Translations under genes and position numbers: made by a program
Notes under the pieces: model-generated
Database searches by the model: none
What the model was told of the DNA's origin: nothing
The model's input: only the letters and a program-made list of their open reading frames with translations
From: Hanstruepera marina
Lineage (GTDB): Bacteria; Bacteroidota; Bacteroidia; Flavobacteriales; Flavobacteriaceae
Direction: 5' to 3'
DNA length: 64,000 bases
Assembly (NCBI RefSeq): GCF_019880635.1
Contig: NZ_JAINVX010000004.1
Coordinates: 248,001-312,000 of the forward strand
In this document: piece after piece, positions 29,103-38,552 of the stretch
Layout of the letters: every line of letters begins with the position of its first letter
How positions within the stretch are numbered: the stretch's first letter is position 1

Positions 29103-30311
29103 ATGAAAATTCCTTTTTCTCCTCCTTATATAAATGATGCTGTAATTAATGAAGTAACAGATGCTTTAAAATCAGGATGGATAACAACTGGGCCAAAAGT
29201 AAAACGACTAGAAGAGCTGGTTTGCGAATATATTGGAGTTCCAAATTCGTTATGTGTAAATTCAGCTACTTCTGGACTGATTTTAGCCTTAAAATGGTAT
29301 GGTGTTGGCCAAGGCGATGAAGTCATCATTCCTGCCTATACTTATGCCGCCACTGCACTTGCTGTTATTCATGTTGGTGCTACTCCAATCCTGGTTGATG
29401 TTAATGATGATTTTAATATTTCAGTTTCTGAAATTGAAAATGCCATTACACAAAAAACCAAAGCCATTATACCTGTTGACATTGCAGGTTGGCCATGCGA
29501 CTATGATGAAATAATTAACTTAACAAAACAAAAGAATCACCTGTTTACTCCAAAAAATGCCAATCAAAAAAAGCTAAACAGAATATTGATTTTATCGGAT
29601 TCAGCCCATGCTATTGGAGCAAAATATAAAGGCAAATATGTTGGAACAACTTCAGATATATGTGTGTTTTCATTTCATGCGGTAAAAAATGTTACTACTG
29701 CCGAAGGTGGTGTTGTTTGTTTGAACCTTCCAGAGGAAACCTTCGACAATAATGATGAATACACATATTTACGTTGTTATGCCCTAAACGGTCAAACTAA
29801 AGATGCTTTTACTAAATCTAAAGCTGGTGGTTGGAAATACGATATTATTTATCCTGGTTTAAAAATTAATATGCCTGATGTTTTGGCTGCTATTGGCTTG
29901 GCACAGTTACCAGACTATTTTGAATTCATTCTGGAAAAACGCGCTGAAATCTATAAGTTTTATCAAACTTTTTTTGAATCTAAATCATGGGCAATTATTC
30001 CACCCTATAAAAGCGCAGATAAACTCTCTTCCTGTCATTTGTATGCTTTGCGAATTAATGGAATTACCGAAGATCAACGCGATATAATAATAAATACGGT
30101 TTCTCAAAATGGTGTTGCTGTAAACGTCCATTTTCAACCTTTACCATTGTTGAGTCTTTTTAAAAACATGGGCTTTTCTATAACAGATTATCCGAATGCG
30201 TATAAAAATTACAAATCTGAAATATCACTACCTATTTACCCACAATTAACTAACGATGAGTTGCATTATATAGTAAATATTATAGAGAGTGCTGTTTTAG
30301 CTCAATTATGA
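29103..30311 (+). CDS. DegT/DnrJ/EryC1/StrS-type sugar aminotransferase
   Basis: A 402-residue PLP-dependent aminotransferase acting on nucleotide-linked keto sugars. It has the N-terminal PFSPPYINDAVINEV, GWITTGPKVKRLE, and the PLP lysine Lys195 in FSFHAVKNVTTAEGG. It differs from the second DegT protein at 34728, so the locus probably makes two amino sugars or two steps differ. It overlaps the next gene by four bases (ATGA). Confidence 0.88.
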   Translation: MKIPFSPPYINDAVINEVTDALKSGWITTGPKVKRLEELVCEYIGVPNSLCVNSATSGLILALKWYGVGQGDEVIIPAYTYAATALAVIHVGATPILVDVNDDFNISVSEIENAITQKTKAIIPVDIAGWPCDYDEIINLTKQKNHLFTPKNANQKKLNRILILSDSAHAIGAKYKGKYVGTTSDICVFSFHAVKNVTTAEGGVVCLNLPEETFDNNDEYTYLRCYALNGQTKDAFTKSKAGGWKYDIIYPGLKINMPDVLAAIGLAQLPDYFEFILEKRAEIYKFYQTFFESKSWAIIPPYKSADKLSSCHLYALRINGITEDQRDIIINTVSQNGVAVNVHFQPLPLLSLFKNMGFSITDYPNAYKNYKSEISLPIYPQLTNDELHYIVNIIESAVLAQL

Positions 30312-30898
30312 TAAAACGCTTATTTGATATCATTTTTTCTGCATTAGGTTTAATATTATTATTACCTTTACTCCTGCTAATAGCAATTCTCCTTAAAATA
30401 GAATCCAAAGGACCTGTTTTCTACAAACAAGTTCGAGTTGGACTTAATAGCACAGATTTTAAAATATTTAAGTTTAGAACCATGTTTGTAGGTTCAGACA
30501 AAAAAGGCTTGTTAACAGTTGGAGATAGAGATCCAAGAGTTACAAAAACAGGTTATTTTTTAAGAAAATACAAGCTTGATGAATTTCCGCAATTAATAAA
30601 TGTTTTTATAGGGAATATGAGTTTTGTTGGACCTAGACCAGAAGTAAGAAAATATGTGAGTTTGTATTCTAAATCTGATTTAGAAATACTAACTGTAAAA
30701 CCGGGCATTACGGATTATGCCTCTATTGTTTTTAGGGATGAAGCCGAGTTATTGAAAACTGCTGAAAATCCTGAAGAGTTATATGTTAATGAAATTATGC
30801 CAAAAAAAATAGCCTTAAATAAGCAGTATATTAATAAGCATAATACTCTTGTTGACATTAAAATAATATTAAAAACCATTAAAACAATTATTAGTTAA
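30308..30898 (+). CDS. Initiating sugar-1-phosphate transferase (PglC-like)
   Basis: A 196-residue monotopic phosphoglycosyl transferase. One N-terminal hydrophobic re-entrant helix (IIFSALGLILLLPLLLLIAIL) precedes the catalytic KFRTMFVGSD and DEFPQLINV, then SFVGPRPEV. Enzymes of this small size (PglC type) move a phospho-sugar, often diNAcBac-like, from UDP to undecaprenyl phosphate and start the repeat unit. This agrees with the PglF- and PglE-like genes nearby. Start and stop both overlap neighbours, so it is coupled. Confidence 0.9.
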   Translation: MIKRLFDIIFSALGLILLLPLLLLIAILLKIESKGPVFYKQVRVGLNSTDFKIFKFRTMFVGSDKKGLLTVGDRDPRVTKTGYFLRKYKLDEFPQLINVFIGNMSFVGPRPEVRKYVSLYSKSDLEILTVKPGITDYASIVFRDEAELLKTAENPEELYVNEIMPKKIALNKQYINKHNTLVDIKIILKTIKTIIS

Positions 30899-31887
30899 TG
30901 CCTTCTAAAAACGGATATTTATTAATTTCTTTAGACTTCGAATTGTTTTGGGGAGTTAGAGATGTTAAGACCAAGTCTGGCTATAAAGAAAACTTATTAA
31001 ATGTTCAAAAAGTTATTCCAAGACTTTTAGAATTAGCTGATAAATATGAGGTTAAATTAAATTTTGCAACAATTGGTTTTTTGTTTGCCACCAATAAAAA
31101 GGAATTATTAGACTTTGCTCCTAGCATTAAACCCACCTATAAAAATTCCATTTTTAATCCGTATCAATATATAGACAACATTGATGATGGTGAAAATTAT
31201 AACTTATATCATTATGCCCCAAACTTAATAGACTTAATCAACTCGAATAAAAATCATGAAATAGCCACACATACTTTTAGCCATTTTTATGTTAATGAAA
31301 CAGGGCAAACCATTGAGCAGTTTGAAAATGATTTATTGGCCGCTATTGCTATTGCAAAACAGAAAGGTATTACATTTAAAAGCATTGTATTTCCAAGAAA
31401 TCAAATTAACGAAGATTATTTAAGTGTTTGCCTCAAACATGGAATAACCAATTATAGAGGAACAGAGAAACATTGGATGTTTGATACAACAGATACCAAT
31501 AGACTTGAGCGTCCTTCCCATAAAATGTTTCGGTTAATGGATGCTTATTTTAATTTATCTGGTTACAATACATATCCCTTATCAAATATAAAATCGATAA
31601 ACGGTGTTTTAAACATACCCTCAAGTAAATTTTTCAGACCCTACTCAAAATCTTTAAAAGCTCTAGAGCTACGCAGAATTAATAGAGTTAAAAAAGGTTT
31701 GACTTATGCTGCAAAACATAATGAAATATACCATATGTGGTGGCATCCACACAATTTTGGGGCTAACATTGAAGAAAACTTCAACAATTTAGAAACAATT
31801 TTCAAACATTTTACTACTTTAAAAAGAGACTATAGCTTTAACAGTTTAACCATGTCAGAAATAGCATCGATTGTTAATGCTAAATAA
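30898..31887 (+). CDS. Polysaccharide deacetylase-family protein
   Basis: A 329-residue NodB-like protein: SLDFELFWGVRD with the first metal-binding acidic residue, HEIATHTFSHFY carrying the His-x-x-x-His pair, and WWHPHNFG near the end. The family removes N-acetyl or related groups from sugars, or acts on nucleotide- or lipid-linked precursors; no signal peptide is present, so it probably works in the cytosol before export. The start overlaps the preceding TAA (TAATG). Its last eight bases overlap the convergent gene. Confidence 0.85.
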   Translation: MPSKNGYLLISLDFELFWGVRDVKTKSGYKENLLNVQKVIPRLLELADKYEVKLNFATIGFLFATNKKELLDFAPSIKPTYKNSIFNPYQYIDNIDDGENYNLYHYAPNLIDLINSNKNHEIATHTFSHFYVNETGQTIEQFENDLLAAIAIAKQKGITFKSIVFPRNQINEDYLSVCLKHGITNYRGTEKHWMFDTTDTNRLERPSHKMFRLMDAYFNLSGYNTYPLSNIKSINGVLNIPSSKFFRPYSKSLKALELRRINRVKKGLTYAAKHNEIYHMWWHPHNFGANIEENFNNLETIFKHFTTLKRDYSFNSLTMSEIASIVNAK

Positions 31888-33118
31888 TTTCTATACTGTA
31901 TAAAGAAGCCTTTCCGACAACATAGTATGCTAGCTTACTACCCCTAGATTTATAAACTTTTAAGTTTTTAAAGGGTTCTGGGTTTTTAAAAAGTCCGTCA
32001 TAAACTATTCTGTTAAGAAAGGGGTACTTAATGCTTTCTTCTTCTAAATTAACCTGTAAAAGACTATCAATATTCTCTAGTTTTTTAATAGGTTTTAGCA
32101 CAAATCGCTGTTTATTTTTTGTACTAAGTATTATATGTTTAAGCTTGTACTTAACTTTAACTAAAAGCAAATTAAAATTCTTGTCCCTTAAATACTGTTT
32201 AAAATTAAAAAAGCGCGCCAACAACCTGGCAGTCATGCTACTGGTGAAACTTGAACTATCGTATAAAATATGACAATTATAGTTATACTCACTATTGGTC
32301 CATCTATCCTTATATTTATAGGTCCCTTTAGAAAAATCGAAATATTTTAAATTGTTTTGCAGACAAAACTCTATTAATTTACTGATTTCAATATGGCCAA
32401 CATTAAATTTATAAAAATCTGAATCAAAAGCTTTAATGGCTCCCACCAATGATACACTTCCTAAAAAAGCCAATGACATAGAAACAGGCTTTCCATTAGC
32501 TTTTATTGAAACCAAAATAGCCTTTTCGTCAAGTATCATTTTATAAATCAATTCAGTATAAAATGGCCATTCAGCAATTAAATTCGTGTCTAATTTTAAG
32601 GTTTCAAAGCGCCTTACTATTATTTTCTTAAACTCATTAATAGTTCTGATATAATCTTCTTTAGTAATAAAGTCTTTATAAATATTATATTCTACATCAA
32701 AACACGTTTCAAATTTTCTTAAAGCACTTCTAAATTTATTTCTTGATTTGGTGTTGAGCTCTTTTAATAAATAACTTTCCAGATTGTCTACACTCTCTAA
32801 ATTGGCCAAATAGCCTTTATACTGCTTAATAGAATATAATTTAATGGGACTGTCTTCTGCCGGAGGATTTATTTTGTAATAACTTGGAACATCATAGATT
32901 AACAGTGTTTTACTTTTATAATCCCTAGCATTATGGTCTAGGTTATATGTAATTCCATTTGTAGAATTACGCCCAACATTTATAAAATAAGGCAGAAATA
33001 AATGCTTATAAAACTTTAACCCATCAACAAAATTAAAGGCTATACCTTCTTTATGTCTTGAAAAGTGCTTTAACCACGTTAATTCGTATGTTTTAGATGT
33101 AAATGGGTTATTTATCAT
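31880..33118 (-). CDS. FemAB/BioF2-like GNAT transferase, copy A
   Basis: A 412-residue protein of the Acetyltransf_6 (BioF2-like/FemAB-related) group: a SRNKFRSALRKFE helix, the acyl-donor region KAILVSIKANGKPVSMSLAF, NVGHIEISKLIEF, and the typical FDFSKGTYKYKDRW. Family members transfer acyl groups from CoA or amino acids from tRNA. It is a tandem paralogue of the gene at 33108, sharing INNPF/IQNPF, SEYN-HILYDS and many other phrases. Both face against the locus and overlap by 11 bases. Substrate unknown. Confidence 0.8.
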   Translation of the reverse strand: MINNPFTSKTYELTWLKHFSRHKEGIAFNFVDGLKFYKHLFLPYFINVGRNSTNGITYNLDHNARDYKSKTLLIYDVPSYYKINPPAEDSPIKLYSIKQYKGYLANLESVDNLESYLLKELNTKSRNKFRSALRKFETCFDVEYNIYKDFITKEDYIRTINEFKKIIVRRFETLKLDTNLIAEWPFYTELIYKMILDEKAILVSIKANGKPVSMSLAFLGSVSLVGAIKAFDSDFYKFNVGHIEISKLIEFCLQNNLKYFDFSKGTYKYKDRWTNSEYNYNCHILYDSSSFTSSMTARLLARFFNFKQYLRDKNFNLLLVKVKYKLKHIILSTKNKQRFVLKPIKKLENIDSLLQVNLEEESIKYPFLNRIVYDGLFKNPEPFKNLKVYKSRGSKLAYYVVGKASLYSIEII

Positions 33119-34346
33119 CTTTTATGATTTTTAAGAGGCTTGTTTCACTTTTAGCAAAATAAGTACTGTCATTTAATTTGTAAAACGTGAAATTGCTAAC
33201 TTTTTCTGGATTCATATATAGAAAATCATATAAACTTCTTCTCAAGTTATTAAATTTATCTCCAGTAATATCAATAGGATTTGAAGTGCTAACATCAAAA
33301 TTGTTTGGCTGAATACTCTCTATTTGAAACATGGATTGATCTAAACTAGCTCGGGTTTTATTTCCAAAAAATTTATACTTCCAACTATGATACAGTTTAT
33401 TAAGCTTCAATTCCCTAAACGCTCTCTTTACTTTAAAGTAGGCAACCATACTATTAGCCAACACCTTACTTTTTAAGGAATTGGAATCATAAAGTATATG
33501 GTAATTTGTATTATATTCACTATCACTCCAACGCTTTTTGTACTCAAAATCGCCTTGGGTATAATCAAATAATTTAATGTTGTTTTTAAAACTCCACTCC
33601 AACATTTTTAAAATAGTGGTATGACCTATATTAAACCTATAAAAATCAATATCGAAGACCGTAAGTGCCTCAATCAAAATATCTCCTATATGATAACTAA
33701 ACGTAATACCAACTGGTACTTTGTCACAATATATGACAAACAGCGAAGCTTTTTTATCTTTAATCAATGTAAGCCCTAATTCTGTATAATACGCCCAAAC
33801 CTTTGGGTCTAATTCTCCACATGGTTCACCTTTATCTGTATAGCGCTTTTCGAATAATTTATAAAAGTTTTTAAAAACAGAATGATATGTAGTTTCGGAA
33901 ATATCACCGTAGTACATAATATATTCTACATCAAAACAGACTTCCAACCTATTAATGTTTCTTCTTAATTTTGATCGAGTATTCGATTTGTATATAGTTC
34001 GTAAATACGCATCCAAAGAGCTGTAATCACTAACCTTTGTTGTATATCCTTTATATTGGAAAACAGCTTTCTGCTTTAAACTATCTAATTCATTTTTTTT
34101 GATGTTATGGTACGACGGTACATCACGTATTAAGAATGTTTTCTCTTTATAATCATCATTATCTGATAAACTATAAAAATTACCATTGGTAAGCTTGTTT
34201 CCTACATTGTAATATACTGGTAATGAGCCATGCTTGGCAAACAAGATTTGATTTAAAAAATCGAATTTCAAGGCGTTACTTGATTGATTAAAATGCTTTG
34301 ACCATATCTTTTCAAAAGATGTTGTAGCAAAAGGATTTTGAATCAT
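33108..34346 (-). CDS. FemAB/BioF2-like GNAT transferase, copy B
   Basis: A 412-residue paralogue of the next gene, of identical length. Matching motifs are TRSKLRRNINRLEVCFDVEY, KASLFVIYCDKVPVGITFSY, NIGHTTILKMLEW and FDYTQGDFEYKKRW. Divergence is substantial (perhaps a third of residues identical by eye), so the duplication is old and the two may have different acceptors. It is the first gene of this two-gene minus-strand unit, transcribed from the 348-base gap it shares with the aminotransferase gene. Confidence 0.8.
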   Translation of the reverse strand: MIQNPFATTSFEKIWSKHFNQSSNALKFDFLNQILFAKHGSLPVYYNVGNKLTNGNFYSLSDNDDYKEKTFLIRDVPSYHNIKKNELDSLKQKAVFQYKGYTTKVSDYSSLDAYLRTIYKSNTRSKLRRNINRLEVCFDVEYIMYYGDISETTYHSVFKNFYKLFEKRYTDKGEPCGELDPKVWAYYTELGLTLIKDKKASLFVIYCDKVPVGITFSYHIGDILIEALTVFDIDFYRFNIGHTTILKMLEWSFKNNIKLFDYTQGDFEYKKRWSDSEYNTNYHILYDSNSLKSKVLANSMVAYFKVKRAFRELKLNKLYHSWKYKFFGNKTRASLDQSMFQIESIQPNNFDVSTSNPIDITGDKFNNLRRSLYDFLYMNPEKVSNFTFYKLNDSTYFAKSETSLLKIIKDDK

Positions 34347-34694
34347 TTTATTAGCATTTTCTTGTTAAAATTAGTCTTTTAAAACAACATATTTTAGAGG
34401 AATATATTTTTTTAGTTGTATGTAAAAAAAAACAACATGAACGGTAATTTTATAATTTATTAAATCAATATTTCTTTTTTAGTATATTTACTTATAGTAT
34501 TCAGTTAAAACATTTTACTTCCCTTTATAATAGAAATATCAAATAGCAATAGCTTTTTATCACGGTCCAAAATATAATATTGAACGATTAAATGTGTGTA
34601 AAAAACGATTAAATCAATACATTTAAAATTTGAAAATCAAAAAACGTAGAAATTAGTTATTTATCGTATTTATTTGAACAAGACTATTTAAACT
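34347..34694. other. AT-rich divergent intergenic region inside the polysaccharide locus
   Basis: This 348-base gap separates the FemAB-like pair from the aminotransferase/dehydratase/export genes and must hold promoters in both directions. The clearest structure is an 11-base direct repeat, AACGATTAAAT, at 34583-34593 and 34604-34614. A TAAACTTTG, one base longer than the -7 consensus, lies at 34689-34697 before the aminotransferase gene. No hairpin or small gene was found. Confidence 0.5.
34583..34614. repeat. 11-base direct repeat spaced two helical turns apart
   Basis: AACGATTAAAT occurs twice with starts 21 bases apart, about 75 bases above the aminotransferase promoter region. Same-face spacing suits binding of a regulator dimer, but no such regulator is encoded in the locus. 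Confidence 0.45.
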
Positions 34695-34727
34695 TTGATA
34701 TTTACTATGGCAAAACAGGCTTCAAAC

Positions 34728-35849
34728 ATGAATTCAAAAATATATTTGTCTGCTCCGCACATGAGTGGTTATGAGCAAGAATTCATTAATGAAGCTTTTA
34801 AAACTAATTGGGTAGCACCAATAGGACCTAATGTTAATGGGTTTGAAATTGATTTGGAAAACTATTTAAAATCAAATTCTTATGCCACAGCATTAAGTTC
34901 TGGAACAGCTGCTATTCATTTGGCTTTAGTTATGCTTAATGTTGGTAAGGACGATGAGGTTATTTGTCAAACAAAAACATTTGTGGCTTCAGTAAATCCA
35001 GTTATTTACGTAGGAGCCAAACCTATTTTTGTTGATAGTGAGTCTAAAACATGGAATATGTGTCCTGATTTATTGGAAAAAGCAATTCAGGATCGAATAA
35101 AACAAGGAAAGAAACCAAAAGCTATAATAGCTATTAATCTATATGGCATGCCATACAATGTAAAAAAAATACATACTATTGCTAAAGACTATAACATTCC
35201 TATTGTTGAGGATAGCGCTGAAGCTTTAGGCAGTTCATATAATAATCAGCCATGTGGTACTTTTGGAGATTATTCAGTTTTCTCTTTTAACGGAAACAAA
35301 ATAATTACTACTTCTGGTGGTGGTGCTTTAATATCTAGAACCCAAAAAGATAAAGAAAAAGCTGTTTTTCTTGCTACTCAAGCTAAAGAAAGTGGTCAAG
35401 ATTATAGTCATAAAACTATGGGGTATAATTATCGCATGTCTAATATTATTGCTGGGATTGGTAGAGGCCAAATGAAAGTTTTACATAAGCGTATTGAGAG
35501 CAGACGTAAAATTTATAATTATTATTATCAACAACTCAAACATATTGAATCTATATCTTTTTTAGAAGAGCCTGGCGGTTATTTTTCAAACAGATGGTTA
35601 AGCTGTATTCTTTTAGAAACTGAAACTATGCGGAATGATATAATAGATTTATTGAGCAAAAATAACATTGAATCTAGACCTTCGTGGAAACCTATGCATT
35701 TACAGGAACTCTATAATGGTTATCCCAGTTATTTAAACGGTATTTCGGATGATATATACAAAAAAGGGCTTTGTTTGCCTAGTGGGTCTGGATTGTCTGA
35801 AACCGATTTAGAACGAATAACATCAATTATAAAAAATTACTTTGGATAA
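34728..35849 (+). CDS. DegT-type UDP-4-keto-sugar aminotransferase (PglE-like)
   Basis: A 373-residue PLP-dependent aminotransferase with MNSKIYLSAPHMSGYEQEF, NWVAPIGPNVNGFE and PLP lysine Lys191 in FSFNGNKIITTSGGG; this phrasing resembles the PglE group that aminates the UDP-4-keto-6-deoxy sugar made by PglF. It immediately precedes the dehydratase gene, which fits. I start at the ATG at 34728; an ATG at 34707 would add seven residues but sits almost at the predicted transcription start, and a TTG at 34695 lies inside the -7-like box. Confidence 0.87.
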   Translation: MNSKIYLSAPHMSGYEQEFINEAFKTNWVAPIGPNVNGFEIDLENYLKSNSYATALSSGTAAIHLALVMLNVGKDDEVICQTKTFVASVNPVIYVGAKPIFVDSESKTWNMCPDLLEKAIQDRIKQGKKPKAIIAINLYGMPYNVKKIHTIAKDYNIPIVEDSAEALGSSYNNQPCGTFGDYSVFSFNGNKIITTSGGGALISRTQKDKEKAVFLATQAKESGQDYSHKTMGYNYRMSNIIAGIGRGQMKVLHKRIESRRKIYNYYYQQLKHIESISFLEEPGGYFSNRWLSCILLETETMRNDIIDLLSKNNIESRPSWKPMHLQELYNGYPSYLNGISDDIYKKGLCLPSGSGLSETDLERITSIIKNYFG

Positions 35850-37737
35850 ATTATATACCATATTAAGAAAGTTATCCAACCGCTATGCGTCAAAGTGGCT
35901 TGTGCTATTATTTGATTCTTGCATTGTGGCATTCACCTTCTTTTTGGCTTATTTAATTCGATATAATTTTCAAATTAATTTTGATTTTTTCATGTTTTTA
36001 AAACAAATTCCATTTGTTTTAATTGCTGCTATAGTTAGTTTTCTTCTTGTTAGTTCGCATAAAGGAGTTGTTCGTTTTACAGGATTTAAGGATGTTGTTA
36101 ATTTAATTATTGGTGTAAATATATTGGCAACCATATTAATTATTTCGACTTTTATGAGTCGAAAATTTCAATTTAATAACGTTTTTGACATACCTGGATC
36201 CATTATCTATATTCATTTACTACTGAATATTTTCTTTTTAATTGGCTCTAAATTTTTTATAAAATCAATTTATAGAAGCCTAGTAACAGATTATAGCATA
36301 AGAAGTACAGTTCTTATATATGGTGCCGGTGATTCGGGAATGATTACCTATAACGCATTAGTTAATGATGCTAAAAGTACCACCGAAGTTTTTGGTTTTA
36401 TTGATGACAATGAAAGAAAAGTTGGTAAAAAAATCAACTTATTAAACGTTTATCATCCATCAAAAATAACAAAAGAGTTTATAGAAAAACATGGTATTGA
36501 TGATGTTATTATTTCTATTCAAAACATCAACTCAAACAGGTTATTACAAATTACAAGTAAACTTTTTGCCTTAGGACTGAAAGTAAAAATTGTACCAGCT
36601 GTTCAAGATTGGATTGATGGCGATTTGAGCGTTGGTCAAATTGAAGACATTAAAATTGAAGACTTATTAGGCAGAGAACCTATTAATATAGAGAACCCTA
36701 TATTAAGCGATGAATATGATGGTAAAACTATATTAGTCACAGGTGCTGCAGGTTCTATAGGTAGTGAATTAGTTAGAAAATTAAGTCTTTTTAATTTTAA
36801 AAAATTAATCTTAATAGATAATGCTGAATCACCACTTTATAACATTCAACAGGAATTAGTACGTAACAACATTAAAAATGTAACTGCTATTGTTAGCGAT
36901 ATTAGAAATAACGTAAGACTGGATAACATTTTTAATGCCCACAAACCTCAAATAATTTTTCATGCAGCGGCATACAAGCACGTACCTTTAATGGAGCAAA
37001 ATCCATTTGAAGCTGTAAGCGTTAATGTAAGAGGTACAAAAAATGTTGTTAACCTATCGGTTAAATATGGTTCAGATAAATTTATTCTTATTTCAACCGA
37101 TAAAGCTGTAAACCCAACCAATGTCATGGGAGCAACAAAGCGTATTGCAGAAATGATTATATGCTGCCAGAAAAATTTAAATAATGTAAAAACCAAATTT
37201 ATAATAACACGCTTTGGAAATGTTCTTGGCTCAAATGGTTCAGTAATACCATTATTTAAAAGTCAGATTGAATCTGGTGGGCCTATAACTGTAACACATA
37301 AGGATATTATAAGATATTTCATGACCATACCAGAAGCAAGTCTTTTGGTTTTGGAAGCAGCAGCAATGGGATTAGGACATGAAATTTTTGTGTTTGATAT
37401 GGGCAAGCCTATTAAAATATTTGATCTGGCTTTAAACATGATTGCTCTTTCAGGTCTTAAATATCCAGAAGATATAGATATAAAAATTATAGGCCTACGA
37501 CCTGGTGAGAAAATATATGAAGAATTACTTATTGATGGCGAAAACACCAAGCCAACCTATAACGAGAAAATCATGATTGCCAAATGCAAACCTATTGATA
37601 TAGTTACAGTTGAAAAAAACATAAAAGAATTATGTTTACTTGGTTCCAATACTCAAAATATAGAAATTGTATCGAAAATTAAAGATATAGTAGAAGAATA
37701 CAACCCAAACAATTCAACATACGACGTTTTAAACTAA
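35842..37737 (+). CDS. Membrane-bound UDP-sugar 4,6-dehydratase (PglF/WbpM-like)
   Basis: A 631-residue protein with four N-terminal transmembrane helices (from WLVLLFDSCIVAFTFFLAYL), a first nucleotide-binding fold (LIYGAGDSG), and a C-terminal SDR domain with TGAAGSIGSEL (near residue 300) and the STDKAVNPTNVMGATK active-site region that replaces the classical Tyr-x3-Lys with Met-x3-Lys. It removes water from UDP-GlcNAc to start diNAcBac-, QuiNAc- or FucNAc-type sugars. It starts with TTG at 35842, overlapping the preceding gene by eight bases; no ATG is near. Confidence 0.91.
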   Translation: MDKLYTILRKLSNRYASKWLVLLFDSCIVAFTFFLAYLIRYNFQINFDFFMFLKQIPFVLIAAIVSFLLVSSHKGVVRFTGFKDVVNLIIGVNILATILIISTFMSRKFQFNNVFDIPGSIIYIHLLLNIFFLIGSKFFIKSIYRSLVTDYSIRSTVLIYGAGDSGMITYNALVNDAKSTTEVFGFIDDNERKVGKKINLLNVYHPSKITKEFIEKHGIDDVIISIQNINSNRLLQITSKLFALGLKVKIVPAVQDWIDGDLSVGQIEDIKIEDLLGREPINIENPILSDEYDGKTILVTGAAGSIGSELVRKLSLFNFKKLILIDNAESPLYNIQQELVRNNIKNVTAIVSDIRNNVRLDNIFNAHKPQIIFHAAAYKHVPLMEQNPFEAVSVNVRGTKNVVNLSVKYGSDKFILISTDKAVNPTNVMGATKRIAEMIICCQKNLNNVKTKFIITRFGNVLGSNGSVIPLFKSQIESGGPITVTHKDIIRYFMTIPEASLLVLEAAAMGLGHEIFVFDMGKPIKIFDLALNMIALSGLKYPEDIDIKIIGLRPGEKIYEELLIDGENTKPTYNEKIMIAKCKPIDIVTVEKNIKELCLLGSNTQNIEIVSKIKDIVEEYNPNNSTYDVLN

Positions 37738-37749
37738 CATAGTATTAAT

Positions 37750-38541
37750 ATGAAAACGAATACCAAACACCATATAGTTATTAAATTATTATTCTCCTTT
37801 GCATTATTAGCAATGGTTTCATCTTGTGTAACAAGCAAGGAAATTATATACTTTCAAGATGAACCCGTTACAAAGTCAAATCAAATGGATATAAATTCTG
37901 CTATAATCTACAAACCAAACGATTTACTTTTTATTAGTGTTGGTGGTGAAAAAGATGCTGTTGCTCCATTTAACCTTCCTGCTATTTCTTATAGTGCTTC
38001 AGAACTAAATGCCAATGGGCAATTAAAAATGCCAACATACCTAATTGATAATAACGGAAATATTGAATATCCAGTTTTGGGAACAATTAAACTAGGTGGT
38101 TTAACACGAATGCAAGCAACATCTTTATTAAAGAATAAGCTTTCTGAATATGTTAAAGATCCTATTGTAAATATTCGGTTGATAAACTTTACAGTTACCG
38201 TACTAGGCGAAGTTAACTCACCTGGCACATTCACAATTGAAGATGAACGCATCTCTTTAACTGAAGCTTTAGGCATGGCTGGAGATTTAACCATACATGG
38301 TAAACGCGAAAATGTTTTTTTAATTCGTGAGAATGATGGCAAAAAACAGTTTACTCAATTTGATTTAACTTCCGTAAATGTTGTGAATTCCCCAAATTAT
38401 TACCTCCAACAGAATGATGTACTTTACGTACAACCAAATAAAGCAAAAGTTAGATCGGCTTCCTACAACCAAAATAATGGCATTATAATTTCTGCTGTTG
38501 GAACACTAGCTACTATTTTAGCTATATTTTTAGTTCAATAA
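37750..38541 (+). CDS. wza: Polysaccharide export outer-membrane lipoprotein (Wza-like)
   Basis: A 263-residue lipoprotein: signal peptide and lipobox MVSSC with Cys26. A Poly_export domain (NDLLFISVGGEKDAVAPFNL) is followed by SLBB-type repeats (FTVTVLGEVNSPGTFTIEDE) and a C-terminal hydrophobic segment (GIIISAVGTLATILAIFLV), which may be a membrane anchor rather than the amphipathic Wza helix. It forms the exit channel for the polymer with the kinase encoded next, 11 bases on. The gene symbol is by family and context. Confidence 0.9.
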   Translation: MKTNTKHHIVIKLLFSFALLAMVSSCVTSKEIIYFQDEPVTKSNQMDINSAIIYKPNDLLFISVGGEKDAVAPFNLPAISYSASELNANGQLKMPTYLIDNNGNIEYPVLGTIKLGGLTRMQATSLLKNKLSEYVKDPIVNIRLINFTVTVLGEVNSPGTFTIEDERISLTEALGMAGDLTIHGKRENVFLIRENDGKKQFTQFDLTSVNVVNSPNYYLQQNDVLYVQPNKAKVRSASYNQNNGIIISAVGTLATILAIFLVQ

Positions 38542-38552
38542 TCTAACATTAA

